Below, one piece after another: positions 17,442 to 25,267 of a stretch of 64,000 nt of DNA. Under the pieces are notes generated by a model, which saw only the letters and a program-made list of their open reading frames with translations, was not told where the DNA came from and searched no databases. Numbering within the stretch: position 1 is the stretch's first letter; every line of letters starts with the position of its first letter. The stretch covers positions 124,001 through 188,000 of the forward strand of contig SOEU01000002.1 in NCBI GenBank assembly GCA_021646415.1, read 5' to 3'. This DNA comes from Candidatus Brocadia sp. Lineage in GTDB: Bacteria; Planctomycetota; Brocadiia; Brocadiales; Brocadiaceae. A program made the position numbers and the translations under genes.

Positions 17442-18872
17442 ATGTCATACAAAATAGGGAATCGAAGACAAATAACCTTTTTTCCTCCAACAATAGATGA
17501 ATACATTGGCCCTGAAGACCCTGTAAGGGTGTATGATACATTTGTAGATGCTCTTAAATTTGAAGAATTAGGGATTGTTCTTCAAGGCGATAAAGCAGGA
17601 GCCCATGAATATTATCCTAAAGCGATGCTCAAGCTGATCATTTACGGATATTCCTATGGTAATCGTAGTTCCCGAAGGTTGGAAAGGGCTTGCCATCATA
17701 ATCTATCGTTTATCTGGTTGGTGTCTGGGTTAAAACCCGATTATCGGACAATAGCCCGATTTCGCAGTGAATATAAAGAGGCTATTAAAAACGTCCTCAA
17801 GCAAAGTGTAAGACTGTGTATAAAACTCGATCTTGTAGAGGGGAACACTTTATTTATCGATGGCAGTAAATTTCGAGCAGATGCTTCTATCAAGAATACC
17901 TGGACTGATAAAAAGTGCGAAGAGTATCTTGAGAAGATATCAAAGAACATAGATCGTTTGGTAGATGAGGCAGAACGTATCGACCAGCAAGAAGAAGAAA
18001 AAGAGTCTTTGGTTAAGATAAAAAAGGAACTGATGGATCAAGAGAAATTACAGGCAACGATTCAGGATATCGCTAAGACCCTCAAGGAGACCAAGAAGTC
18101 CTCAATCAATACCGTAGATCCGGATTGTGTAAAAGCGAAAGGACGTCAGGGAACCCATGCCTCATATAATGCTCAAATGGTAGTTGACGAAAAGAACGGT
18201 TTGATTGTCTCAAGCGAGGCGGTGAGTGAAAACAACGATCTGAATCAATTTCACAATCAGCTCAAGGAAGCCAGTGAGGTTATAGGAGATAAACCCAGGG
18301 TAGCCTGTAGCGACTCTGGCTATTTTAGCCTTGAAGATTTAAAGCAGATACCTGAAGATATCACGGTCGTCATGCCTACACAAAAACAAGCGCAAAAGGA
18401 GAATGGCATTCATCCGGTAAAGCCGTTTGACAAAGAGCAATTCCGTTATGATTCTTCCAAAGACGAATATGTTTGTCCTGAAGGAAAGAGACTAACGTAT
18501 TATGGTTCTAAACCCCGTGAAATGAGTTATAAGGCAAACGGCAAAGATTGCCAGAGATGTCCTCATTTTGGCGTTTGTACTTCATCTCGGTATGGAAGAA
18601 GAATTACCCGCATGAGAGAGGAACCGCTCAAAGAGCGCCTTGAAGCTATTTATCGTAGTCGTGAGGGACAAGAAGTCTACCGCTTACGAAAACAAAAGGT
18701 GGAATTGCCCTTTGGCCACATGAAACGAAATTTAGCAGCAGGACAATTTTTATTGCGTGGGAGAAAAGGTGTTAATGCAGAACTTTCTCTTTTATCTACC
18801 TGTTTCAATATAGCCAGAATGATAACACTTGTTGGAATTCCTGCCCTGATACTAAAGTTACAAGGGGTGTAA
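17442..18872 (+). CDS. IS1182-family transposase (DUF772 + DDE domain)
   Basis: A 476-residue transposase. The N-terminal DUF772-like region (about 40-120, with YPKAMLKLIIYGYSYGNRSSR and DYRTIARFR) is followed by the DDE catalytic core. FIDGSKFRADAS carries the first Asp, ACSDSGYFS the second, and LPFGHMKRNL lies in the region of the catalytic Glu. A Cys cluster (CPEGK, CQRCPHFGVC) lies before the last motif. The ribosome site CAAGGAGG precedes ATG 17442. Full length for the family, with no frameshift. Confidence 0.95.
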   Translation: MSYKIGNRRQITFFPPTIDEYIGPEDPVRVYDTFVDALKFEELGIVLQGDKAGAHEYYPKAMLKLIIYGYSYGNRSSRRLERACHHNLSFIWLVSGLKPDYRTIARFRSEYKEAIKNVLKQSVRLCIKLDLVEGNTLFIDGSKFRADASIKNTWTDKKCEEYLEKISKNIDRLVDEAERIDQQEEEKESLVKIKKELMDQEKLQATIQDIAKTLKETKKSSINTVDPDCVKAKGRQGTHASYNAQMVVDEKNGLIVSSEAVSENNDLNQFHNQLKEASEVIGDKPRVACSDSGYFSLEDLKQIPEDITVVMPTQKQAQKENGIHPVKPFDKEQFRYDSSKDEYVCPEGKRLTYYGSKPREMSYKANGKDCQRCPHFGVCTSSRYGRRITRMREEPLKERLEAIYRSREGQEVYRLRKQKVELPFGHMKRNLAAGQFLLRGRKGVNAELSLLSTCFNIARMITLVGIPALILKLQGV

Positions 18873-19001
18873 AATAGAAAGAGCCGTTGTCTATGTGATA
18901 TCGATAGTCACTTATCATATTATTTCAGCTTGAAACAACTCGCTTTTGAAAAATAGTGCCTGCTAGGGTTTCTTTTTCAAACTTTTTTGTCAAAGAACAG
19001 T

Positions 19002-19035
19002 TTCATTTGGCACAGTCTGTTTGTTTGTCCGTGTT
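19002..19035 (-). repeat. right inverted repeat of the IS1182 element
   Basis: Its reverse complement matches 17297-17330. The adjacent CAAGTT on both outer sides may extend the repeat or be chance. Confidence 0.75.
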
Positions 19036-19106
19036 CGTGCGTAACTTGATGAAAAATAAGATTTAGACGATATTTATTTTAATTGCTGACCATAGAAAGG
19101 TCTGGA

Positions 19107-19529
19107 ATGAAAAAGATAATATATATTCTCATAGGGCTTCTTGTAATCACCTTGAATAAACCTCTTTTAGCTAAAACGGATCTCCCCGGACTGGTTCGTG
19201 GTGGTCAGTATAGTAAAGGAATTTTGCACAGTATTATTCAGCCCGATTCTATCCAACAATCGTTGGATTCAATTTATAATGTAGGGCCATATCCCCTTTA
19301 TACCCCTGAATTGACTCCGGGTGAAGGCCGCGAGATTATACAAGGTTATTGCGACTTGTGCCACAGCGTTACGTATATTACCATGCAGCCCCCGCTTCCG
19401 GCGGCCACATGGGAAGACGAGGTTTATAAAATGATCAGCACGTACGGGGCTCTTATCCCGGAGGATGAGATAAAGAAGGTTATTGCCTACCTTCAGGCAC
19501 ATTATACCCCGGAAACCCGTAAACAATGA
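19107..19529 (+). CDS. monoheme c-type cytochrome, periplasmic
   Basis: The 140-residue protein starts at ATG 19107, with GAAAGG 7 nt upstream; the frame also opens from TTG 19083. It has a signal peptide (1-22, ending KPLLAK), a single heme motif C82-DLC-H86, and Met candidates for the distal ligand (M93, M109). The order heme motif, MQPPLPAATWEDEVYKM, IPEDEIKKVIAYL resembles the small cytochrome subunit of sulfite dehydrogenases (SorB-like). The molybdenum subunit is not adjacent, so the partner is unknown. It lies just downstream of the insertion sequence and may use a promoter near its right end. Confidence 0.88.
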   Translation: MKKIIYILIGLLVITLNKPLLAKTDLPGLVRGGQYSKGILHSIIQPDSIQQSLDSIYNVGPYPLYTPELTPGEGREIIQGYCDLCHSVTYITMQPPLPAATWEDEVYKMISTYGALIPEDEIKKVIAYLQAHYTPETRKQ

Positions 19530-19934
19530 AGTCCACGGGTATCTTTTCAAACCAGATTTACATTGGCTGCATGACCTGTCCTACCGGAAAGTTGGGTCCA
19601 GCATAGAGAACGTGCTGTGCCTCGTGTCCCGATAATGTTTATACATAGCGACATAAGTTTACAACTGTCTGTCATTCCGGGCTTGACCCGGAATCCAGCG
19701 TTTTTCTGGATTCCCGCTTTCGCGGGAATGACATGCTTGTCCCTGTGAAAACGGGGATTCGTATCTGATTAATGACGCTGTGTATAGCAATTTTAATTAA
19801 GTGGGTTTTTTATTAATAGTATTAATTATTGTATTAGATATTATTTCATATCATAACTGGCCGCTCACGTAGGGCATGAAAAATGTTTTTAACCTAACGC
19901 CTGAATTTGGCTGTTCTTCTGCCGTATACCTTTG
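19530..19934. other. spacer between the cytochrome and catalase genes, with a dispersed repeat
   Basis: A 405-nt gap between converging genes. It carries one long inverted-repeat element (19671-19732, listed separately) and an AT-rich stretch near 19790-19860. No gene or clear T-tailed terminator is seen. Confidence 0.6.
19671..19732. repeat. intergenic repeat GTCATTCCGGGC...GCGGGAATGAC
   Basis: A 62-nt element with nested complementarity: GTCATTCC at the start pairs with GGAATGAC at the end, and GGAATCCAG with CTGGATTCC inside. This is a well-known kind of short interspersed repeat in many bacterial genomes, able to fold into a long hairpin. Confidence 0.8.
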
Positions 19935-21413
19935 TTAGCTGATAGTGTTTCCTATTTGATTTATTTCGCTGATCGATATACCAATCGCATCAGCTACCCC
20001 TTTGCCATAGGCAGGATCGGCCTTCAGGCAGTGTCCTACATGGCGAATTTTGATTTCCTTTGGTGTGTCTGCCAGGGCGCGTGCAGTGTTACTGAAGAGG
20101 GCCTCTTGCTGCTCGGGGCTCATGAGACGGAACAGCATGCCGGGCTGGCTGAAGTAGTCCTCATCCTCCCGGTGATTCCAGTGGTCAGCTGATCCCTCCA
20201 GGCCGAGGGAAGGCTCGGCGAATTCCGGCTGCTGCTTCCATTCGCCGTAACTGTTGGGCTCGTAACCGGGAGTACCGCCATAGTTGCCATCAACCCGCAT
20301 AGCTCCGTCGCGGTGATAGCTATGGAAGGGACAACGTGAGGCATTTACAGGGATCAGATGATGGTTCACACCGAGACGGTAGCGTTGGGCGTCGCCGTAA
20401 GAGAAGAGGCGTCCCTGCAGCATCTTGTCCGGCGAGAAGCCGATGCCGGGCACCACATTCGCCGGGTTGAAGGCCGACTGCTCCACTTCGGCGAAGTAGT
20501 TTTCAGGGTTGCGATTCAGCTCCATTATTCCCACTTCGATGAGGGGGTAGTCCTTGTGGAACCACACCTTTGTGAGGTCGAAGGGGTTGTACGGGCAGGC
20601 AACTGCATCCTTCTCCGTCATTACCTGAATGAAAAGCTTCCACCGGGGGAAATCCCGCCTCTCGATGCTTTCATAAAGGTCACGCTGATGGCTATCCCGG
20701 TCATTCCCGATGATTGCCTCGGCCTGCGCATCGGTCAGGTTCTTAATGCCCTGCTGGCAGACCAGATGGAACTTAACCCAGTGCCGATCGCCTTTGGCGT
20801 TGATGAGGCTGAATGTGTGGCTGCCGAATCCGTGCATGTGGCGGTAGGAAGCAGGTATACCACGGTCACTCATGACAATGGTGATTTGGTGTAGTGCCTC
20901 AGGAAGCGAAGTCCAGAAATCCCAGTTGTTGCGGGCGCTGCGCAGATTTGTTCGGGGATCTCGCTTTACGGCGTGGTTGAGGTCGGGAAACTTCAGGGGA
21001 TCCCGCAGAAAAAAGACGGGCGTGTTGTTCCCTACGAGGTCCCAGTTACCCTCCTCCGTGTAGAACTTGACGGCAAAGCCCCGAATGTCTCGCTCTGCGT
21101 CTGCCGAGCCACGCTCCCCTGCCACCGTTGAAAAACGGGTGAAAAGATCGGTCTTTTTCCCAATTTGGGAGAAAATCTTTGCTTTTGTATAACGGGTGAT
21201 GTCGTGGGTGACGGTAAAGGTACCGTATGCGCCAGAACCCTTTGCGTGCATTCTCCGCTCAGGGATGACTTCTCGGTCGAAGTGTGCGAGCTTTTCCAGG
21301 AACCAGACATCCTGCAGCAGCATCGGGCCACGTGGTCCAGCGGTCATTACATTCTGATTGTCCGGAACGGGGGCTCCAGCGTTGTTGGTCAGTTTCTTCT
21401 TTTCGTCTTCCAT
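19935..21413 (-). CDS. katA: monofunctional heme catalase
   Basis: KatA converts hydrogen peroxide to water and oxygen. The 492-residue small-subunit catalase has H56 ([12 protein letters not shown]), N129 (GNNTPVFF) and the heme-ligand Tyr Y339 ([14 protein letters not shown]), with no signal peptide, so it is cytoplasmic. The site AAGGAGAACGACC precedes ATG 21413. The gene is clearly richer in G and C than its neighbours, with long antisense open frames as a by-product, which suggests horizontal acquisition. A promoter with a PerR-like half-site lies about 75-100 nt upstream. Confidence 0.96.
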   Translation of the reverse strand: MEDEKKKLTNNAGAPVPDNQNVMTAGPRGPMLLQDVWFLEKLAHFDREVIPERRMHAKGSGAYGTFTVTHDITRYTKAKIFSQIGKKTDLFTRFSTVAGERGSADAERDIRGFAVKFYTEEGNWDLVGNNTPVFFLRDPLKFPDLNHAVKRDPRTNLRSARNNWDFWTSLPEALHQITIVMSDRGIPASYRHMHGFGSHTFSLINAKGDRHWVKFHLVCQQGIKNLTDAQAEAIIGNDRDSHQRDLYESIERRDFPRWKLFIQVMTEKDAVACPYNPFDLTKVWFHKDYPLIEVGIMELNRNPENYFAEVEQSAFNPANVVPGIGFSPDKMLQGRLFSYGDAQRYRLGVNHHLIPVNASRCPFHSYHRDGAMRVDGNYGGTPGYEPNSYGEWKQQPEFAEPSLGLEGSADHWNHREDEDYFSQPGMLFRLMSPEQQEALFSNTARALADTPKEIKIRHVGHCLKADPAYGKGVADAIGISISEINQIGNTIS

Positions 21414-21485
21414 GGTCGTTCTCCTTTTGGGTTTTGAGATTTGGACAGGCTAACAAATTATGATACAGTTTCTATCTTGTCACCA

Positions 21486-21515
21486 AGCATACTTCTAACT
21501 GATTATAAATGTCAA
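21486..21515 (-). promoter_or_regulatory. candidate katA promoter with possible PerR-like box
   Basis: On the minus strand TTGACA (21515-21510) and TATGCT (21491-21486) are 18 nt apart. The spacer contains TTATAATCAGTTAGAA (21508-21493), which matches the left half of the PerR box exactly and the right half in part. Peroxide regulation of katA by Fur-family repressors is common; the box here is a weak match. Confidence 0.4.
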
Positions 21516-21683
21516 TGGGAAAAGAGGGGGCTTGGCATTTATTATTCTGTTTAAGAGCGGAAAAGCCTCTTTTCTATTGCATATATGGTAGCGTATGCGT
21601 CCCGCTTGCGCAAAACTAAGAAAGAAATTAGACAATGCAACACGGTATCATTTTAAACCATACGTATCTTCCGTAGTTAAAGG

Positions 21684-22631
21684 TTATACATGGTTTCGCA
21701 GCATGAGTTCCATCGGATGGGGATTGAGATAGTGCTGTCTTTGTAAATAAACGATGTTGTATTTTCTGAGGTAATGTTTTACCAGGGTGATGGGAACAAT
21801 TAGTGGAATAAAACACATGCGATAATTTTCAATAATTTCAAGTAATTCCTGCTTTTCATCAGCCGATATAAGTTTTTTAAAGTATCCTGAAATATGCAAC
21901 AGGACATTTGCGTTCTTCTTTGGCGTTGCAAGGAATCTCATTCCTTCCGTGAAACCCTGAATATATGCAGAAAACAGGTCTTCCCGCTTTACCCTTTTTG
22001 CACTTGCCACGAGTTGACCCAGGGATGTGTAATGCTTTGGACTATGAGCCAGCATCAGAAGTTTGTGGTTGGTATGAAACTCAACCAGGTCGTTAATGCT
22101 CTTAGATTTCTGTATCTTCTGCCATCGCTGAAAAACAAAAACATTCTCAATAAAATTTTCCCTTAACTGGGGGTTGTGGAGACGTCCGTCATCAATTACC
22201 GGGGTGAGTGGAAAGTGTCTCATGAAAGCACCGCCAAAGATGCCAGTGCCGCGTTGACTGGGTATACCAGACGGAGTATATACTTTGATACCGACAATGC
22301 CGGAACTTGGGGATTTGCTCTTAAAGATGAAACCGCAGAGATTTTCCTGTTCTAATTCTCCGAGTTTTTTCTCTGCCCACTGTAGCATCTTTTCCGTATG
22401 GTCAATACCGGTCCTGATGGTTATGAGCCGCGGAGTTTCCGGTCTTCCCACCAGGCGTAAAGGTTCCCTTGGTACGGGAAGTCCGTATTCACATTCAGGG
22501 CAAACAGGCACCCATTTGAAATACTGCCCAAGGGTATCCGTTATAAAGCGGTCAAGTTTGTGTCCGCCGTCATAACGCACCTTTTCACCAAGCAAACAGG
22601 AGCTGATGCCTATTTTGATTTTTTCATGCAT
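21684..22631 (-). CDS. DUF523 and DUF1722 domain protein
   Basis: A 315-residue fusion of two domains of unknown function. DUF523 (about 1-160) has SSCLLGEKVRYDGGHK and VPVCPECEYGLPVPREPLRL, with conserved Cys likely to bind metal or a cluster. DUF1722 (about 190-305) has FHTNHKLLMLAHSPKHY. This pairing is widespread; the DUF523 part resembles a 2-thiouracil desulfidase family, the E. coli DUF1722 relative is YbgA, and related proteins often lie near photolyase genes. It directly follows a short frame behind the V-ATPase subunit D gene on the same strand, so it may be the last gene of that operon. Confidence 0.88.
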   Translation of the reverse strand: MHEKIKIGISSCLLGEKVRYDGGHKLDRFITDTLGQYFKWVPVCPECEYGLPVPREPLRLVGRPETPRLITIRTGIDHTEKMLQWAEKKLGELEQENLCGFIFKSKSPSSGIVGIKVYTPSGIPSQRGTGIFGGAFMRHFPLTPVIDDGRLHNPQLRENFIENVFVFQRWQKIQKSKSINDLVEFHTNHKLLMLAHSPKHYTSLGQLVASAKRVKREDLFSAYIQGFTEGMRFLATPKKNANVLLHISGYFKKLISADEKQELLEIIENYRMCFIPLIVPITLVKHYLRKYNIVYLQRQHYLNPHPMELMLRNHV

Positions 22632-22635
22632 GGTT

Positions 22636-22734
22636 TCAGGACCCGATAATTCCTTTCACTTCTTTTTCTTCTTCAATTGCAATTTTTACGGCTTCCAGGA
22701 GAACCATGGATATAGTGATCGATGCTGTTTTCAT
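22636..22734 (-). other. short frame between ntpD and the DUF523 gene; possible ntpD read-through tail
   Basis: ATG 22734 opens 32 codons ending 5 nt before the DUF523 start. The frame is in phase with ntpD and stays open all the way back to the ntpD TAG (22806-22804), giving a 55-codon extension rich in Lys and Glu at its end. It could be a tiny gene, a remnant of a longer C-terminus of subunit D, or chance. Confidence 0.3.
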
Positions 22735-22803
22735 GGCAAATAACCTCATTTTAAACTGCTTTGGGCCAGCGTTTTTTGCCTTTACAATTTCTCTCTGTGC
22801 TTG

Positions 22804-23427
22804 CTACCGTGTTTTTGAGACCAGCATCTCTTTTATCTTCATGAGCCTGCTTATATTGGAACGTTCCATTTCGTCCAATTTTGACTTGATGAATTTTATG
22901 GAATCCTGTAATTGTGGAATTAATATATATTCCAGGGCGTTTATTCTCCTGCGGATCTTTCCTATCTCTTTTGCCAGCAAACGCATGGATTGCTCAAGTT
23001 CAGCTGTCTTTACAATAGAAGAAAAAAATTCCTTAAGTTGTCTAATGGCATCGTCAAGTTCTACAGGTGTATCCATAAGACTATAAGAGGTATTTTCGGT
23101 TAAGGACACCTCAAATATGGGTACTTTAATATTCAGTATGCTTCTCTCAAGAATCTTGAGTTCTAATGTTCCTTTCGATTGCTCCAAAGCAGTGGTTATA
23201 CAATGGGAGGAAGAGGTAATCTGCGCAAGGAGAAACATTTTCATACGATTGGGTAAATCTGCATCCAATCTTTGACGGACTTCTTTGTACGTCCTCACCA
23301 AAGTTAAAAACTCTTTCATCAGACCTTCGTTTTTATCTTTCAGGAGTTTGTGCCCGCGCATGGCCAGAGAAAGTCTTCGGCGTAACTTAAAAAACTCCAT
23401 CCTGGTTGCATTAATTTGTAATTTCAT
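22804..23427 (-). CDS. ntpD: V-type ATPase subunit D
   Basis: Subunit D is the central coiled-coil shaft coupling ATP hydrolysis in A3B3 to rotation of the membrane ring. The 207-residue protein starts MKLQINATRMEFFKLRRRL, typical of the family, and is nearly all helix with long heptad-like stretches at both ends. It lies downstream of ntpA and ntpB in the normal A-B-D order. A TAG stop ends it; the reading frame continues open behind that stop. Confidence 0.93.
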   Translation of the reverse strand: MKLQINATRMEFFKLRRRLSLAMRGHKLLKDKNEGLMKEFLTLVRTYKEVRQRLDADLPNRMKMFLLAQITSSSHCITTALEQSKGTLELKILERSILNIKVPIFEVSLTENTSYSLMDTPVELDDAIRQLKEFFSSIVKTAELEQSMRLLAKEIGKIRRRINALEYILIPQLQDSIKFIKSKLDEMERSNISRLMKIKEMLVSKTR

Positions 23428-23501
23428 AGTTTATTATTTATTTTGGACACGGATGAGTACGGATTATCATGATTTGGAAAATAAAAACAAAATTATTGTC
23501 G

Positions 23502-23563
23502 TTTGACTGAGCGCTCACGACAAAGTCAGCGTATATCTGCGGAAATCTGCGTTCCCATTAATT
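23502..23563. repeat. dispersed repeat forming the 3' end of ntpB
   Basis: It contains TTTGACTGAGCGCTCACGAC (23502-23521) plus CAAAGTC, the twin of the insert in lnt (8450), followed by a GTATATCTGCGGAAATCTGCG block (from about 23530) related to 24989-25060. The ntpB stop codon (23526-23528) lies inside it, so the last residues of subunit B (TQISADIR) are repeat-derived. Confidence 0.7.
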
Positions 23564-24953
23564 CCAAATATGTTTCAGAGGATAAGGGTTTGTAATATTT
23601 TTCAATATATTCTTGTTTAATCCTTTTTAATTCTGTTTTCGGTAAAAATCCTAAAATCTTCCAGCCAAGGTTCAGTGTTTCTTCGATTGTTCTATCCTCT
23701 TCCTCGCCCTGTTGAAGAAATATTTTTTCAAAGAGTTCGGAAAATTTTATATACTGCACATCCATGGGTGTCAAAGCTGCCTCTCCCAGTACCACAGCCA
23801 GTTCTTTGACATTCTTTCCCCTGGCATAGGCCGCATAGAGTTGATTTACCACGTCAAAATGATCTTCCCGTGTCCTGTCCTTACCGATCCCTTTGTCTTT
23901 GAGCCGGGAAAGTGAGGGCAAGACGTCAATGGGAGGATATATACCTTGTGAATGGAGTAAACGGCTGAGGATGAGCTGTCCTTCTGTGATATAGCCTGTG
24001 AGGTCAGGGATAGGATGTGTCTTGTCGTCTTCCGGCATCGTCAGGATGGGTATCTGGGTAATAGAACCTTTTTTACCTTTTATCCGTCCTGCGCGTTCAT
24101 AGAGGGTGGCAAGATCGGTATATAAATAACCTGGATACCCACGGCGTCCTGGCATCTCTTTTCGCGCTGCAGAGATTTCACGAAGGGCATCACAATAGTT
24201 TGTCATATCCGTGAGTATGACCAAAATGTGTGCATCCTGCTCGTATGCAAGATATTCGGCTACGGTCAGTGCCATACGCGGTACGGCAATACGCTCTATG
24301 GTTGGATCATCAGCCAGATTAATGAAGAGTACCGCCCGCTCGATGGCGCCTGTCCGTTTAAAACCCGTTATAAAATAATCAGACTCCTCAAAGGTGATTC
24401 CCATGGCTGCAAAGATCACTGCAAATTTTTCTTCGGCCTGAAGCACACTGGCCTGACGTGCTATCTGAGCGGCAATCTTTGCATGGGGAAGCCCGGCACC
24501 TGAAAAAATTGGAAGTTTTTGGCCACGTACGAGTGAATTCATCCCATCAATAGCAGAAACGCCCGTTTGTATAAATTCTTTTGGATAATCTCTGGCGCAA
24601 GGATTGATCGGATTGCCGTTGATATTTAAAAATTTAGTCGGAATGATAGGGGGGCCTTCATCAATCGTTTTACCTGCACCATTGAAGATCCTTCCTATAA
24701 TATCGGGCGATACACCAATCTCCATCCCTTTACCCAGGAATTTTACTTTCGCATTATCCCTGGCGATTCCCTGTGTTCCTTCAAATACCTGAATGAGGGC
24801 CTTTCGGTCTGCGATCTCCAGTACTCTCCCACGCCGCACCTCACCACTGATTAATTTTATTTCGGCAAGTTCGCCATAAGAAACCCCTTCTACATCCTGT
24901 AACAGGACAAGTGGGCCGATGATATCTCGAATGTTCAAATATTCCTTAAACAA
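23526..24953 (-). CDS. ntpB: V-type ATPase subunit B
   Basis: Subunit B is the regulatory, nucleotide-binding but non-catalytic partner of A in the A3B3 head. The product (475 residues from TTG 24953, with GAGG 8 nt upstream) begins [15 protein letters not shown], where family members start. The frame stays open to GTG 24992, but that extra stretch lies in a dispersed repeat. Conserved segments include [20 protein letters not shown] and [18 protein letters not shown]-like [12 protein letters not shown] (here [20 protein letters not shown]). Both ends of the gene touch repeat elements, and a pseudogene fragment separates it from ntpA. Confidence 0.94.
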   Translation of the reverse strand: MFKEYLNIRDIIGPLVLLQDVEGVSYGELAEIKLISGEVRRGRVLEIADRKALIQVFEGTQGIARDNAKVKFLGKGMEIGVSPDIIGRIFNGAGKTIDEGPPIIPTKFLNINGNPINPCARDYPKEFIQTGVSAIDGMNSLVRGQKLPIFSGAGLPHAKIAAQIARQASVLQAEEKFAVIFAAMGITFEESDYFITGFKRTGAIERAVLFINLADDPTIERIAVPRMALTVAEYLAYEQDAHILVILTDMTNYCDALREISAARKEMPGRRGYPGYLYTDLATLYERAGRIKGKKGSITQIPILTMPEDDKTHPIPDLTGYITEGQLILSRLLHSQGIYPPIDVLPSLSRLKDKGIGKDRTREDHFDVVNQLYAAYARGKNVKELAVVLGEAALTPMDVQYIKFSELFEKIFLQQGEEEDRTIEETLNLGWKILGFLPKTELKRIKQEYIEKYYKPLSSETYLELMGTQISADIR

Positions 24954-24988
24954 TTCTCTGCCTCGTAATAAATAATACCAAAACTTAA

Positions 24989-25060
24989 CCACAGATTTCG
25001 CAGATTACGCAGATTTTTTTTATTCATCCGAATAATCTGTGTAATCTGTATTTATGAAAT
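24989..25060. repeat. repeat block of ATCTGCG/ATCTGTG units
   Basis: CACAGATTTCGCAGATTACG begins the block, and AATAATCTGTGTAATCTGTA follows. Similar units occur before mlaF (11941-11975) and at the ntpB 3' end. It lies directly beside the GxxExxY-type gene fragment, with which such repeats are often associated. Confidence 0.6.
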
Positions 25061-25267
25061 CTAACTTATGAATTTCTTATAACAAAGAGACTCTTCACCA
25101 AAATTTAGAAGTAATCCTATATCATGACGACTAATAACAAGGCTATTTATCACCTGTGCTTCGTCAACCCTCGTTAAAGATTTCTCAGCTTTTATTTCAA
25201 CGATTACTTCATTATAAACAATGAAATCAGGGATATAGAATTTCTTTAATTTTCGATCTTTATAGTT
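25061..25267 (-). pseudogene. C-terminal remnant of a GxxExxY-family (PD-(D/E)XK-like) protein
   Basis: Reading on from the ntpA stop in the same frame gives about 68 codons to TAG (25061-25063): KKFYIPDFIVYNEVIVEIKA, then LTRVDEAQVINSL and GLLLNFG. This is the recognisable core and C-terminus of GxxExxY proteins, whose D-x-E-x-K nuclease-like motif is seen as PDF...VEIKA. The N-terminal part with the GxxExxY motif is gone and there is no start codon. The fragment separates ntpA from ntpB. Confidence 0.8.

Larger units (their letters stand above)
17297..19035 (+). mobile_element. IS1182-family insertion sequence, apparently intact
   Basis: A single transposase gene is flanked by imperfect inverted repeats of about 34 nt: left 17297-17330 (AACACGGACAAAC...CAGACTG...CAAATGAA) and right 19002-19035, its reverse complement with a few mismatches. 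A TATAAT (17381-17386) precedes the transposase. I could not identify a target duplication. The transposase frame is unbroken, so the copy may be active. Confidence 0.85.

Noticed and set aside
20358-20894. 178-codon plus-strand frame opposite katA
   Set aside because: It is antisense to a motif-complete catalase; the long frame is a by-product of high GC codon use and has no ribosome site.
24954-24992. N-terminal extension of ntpB from GTG 24992
   Set aside because: The added residues lie in or next to a dispersed repeat, and family members begin at the KEYLNIR region.
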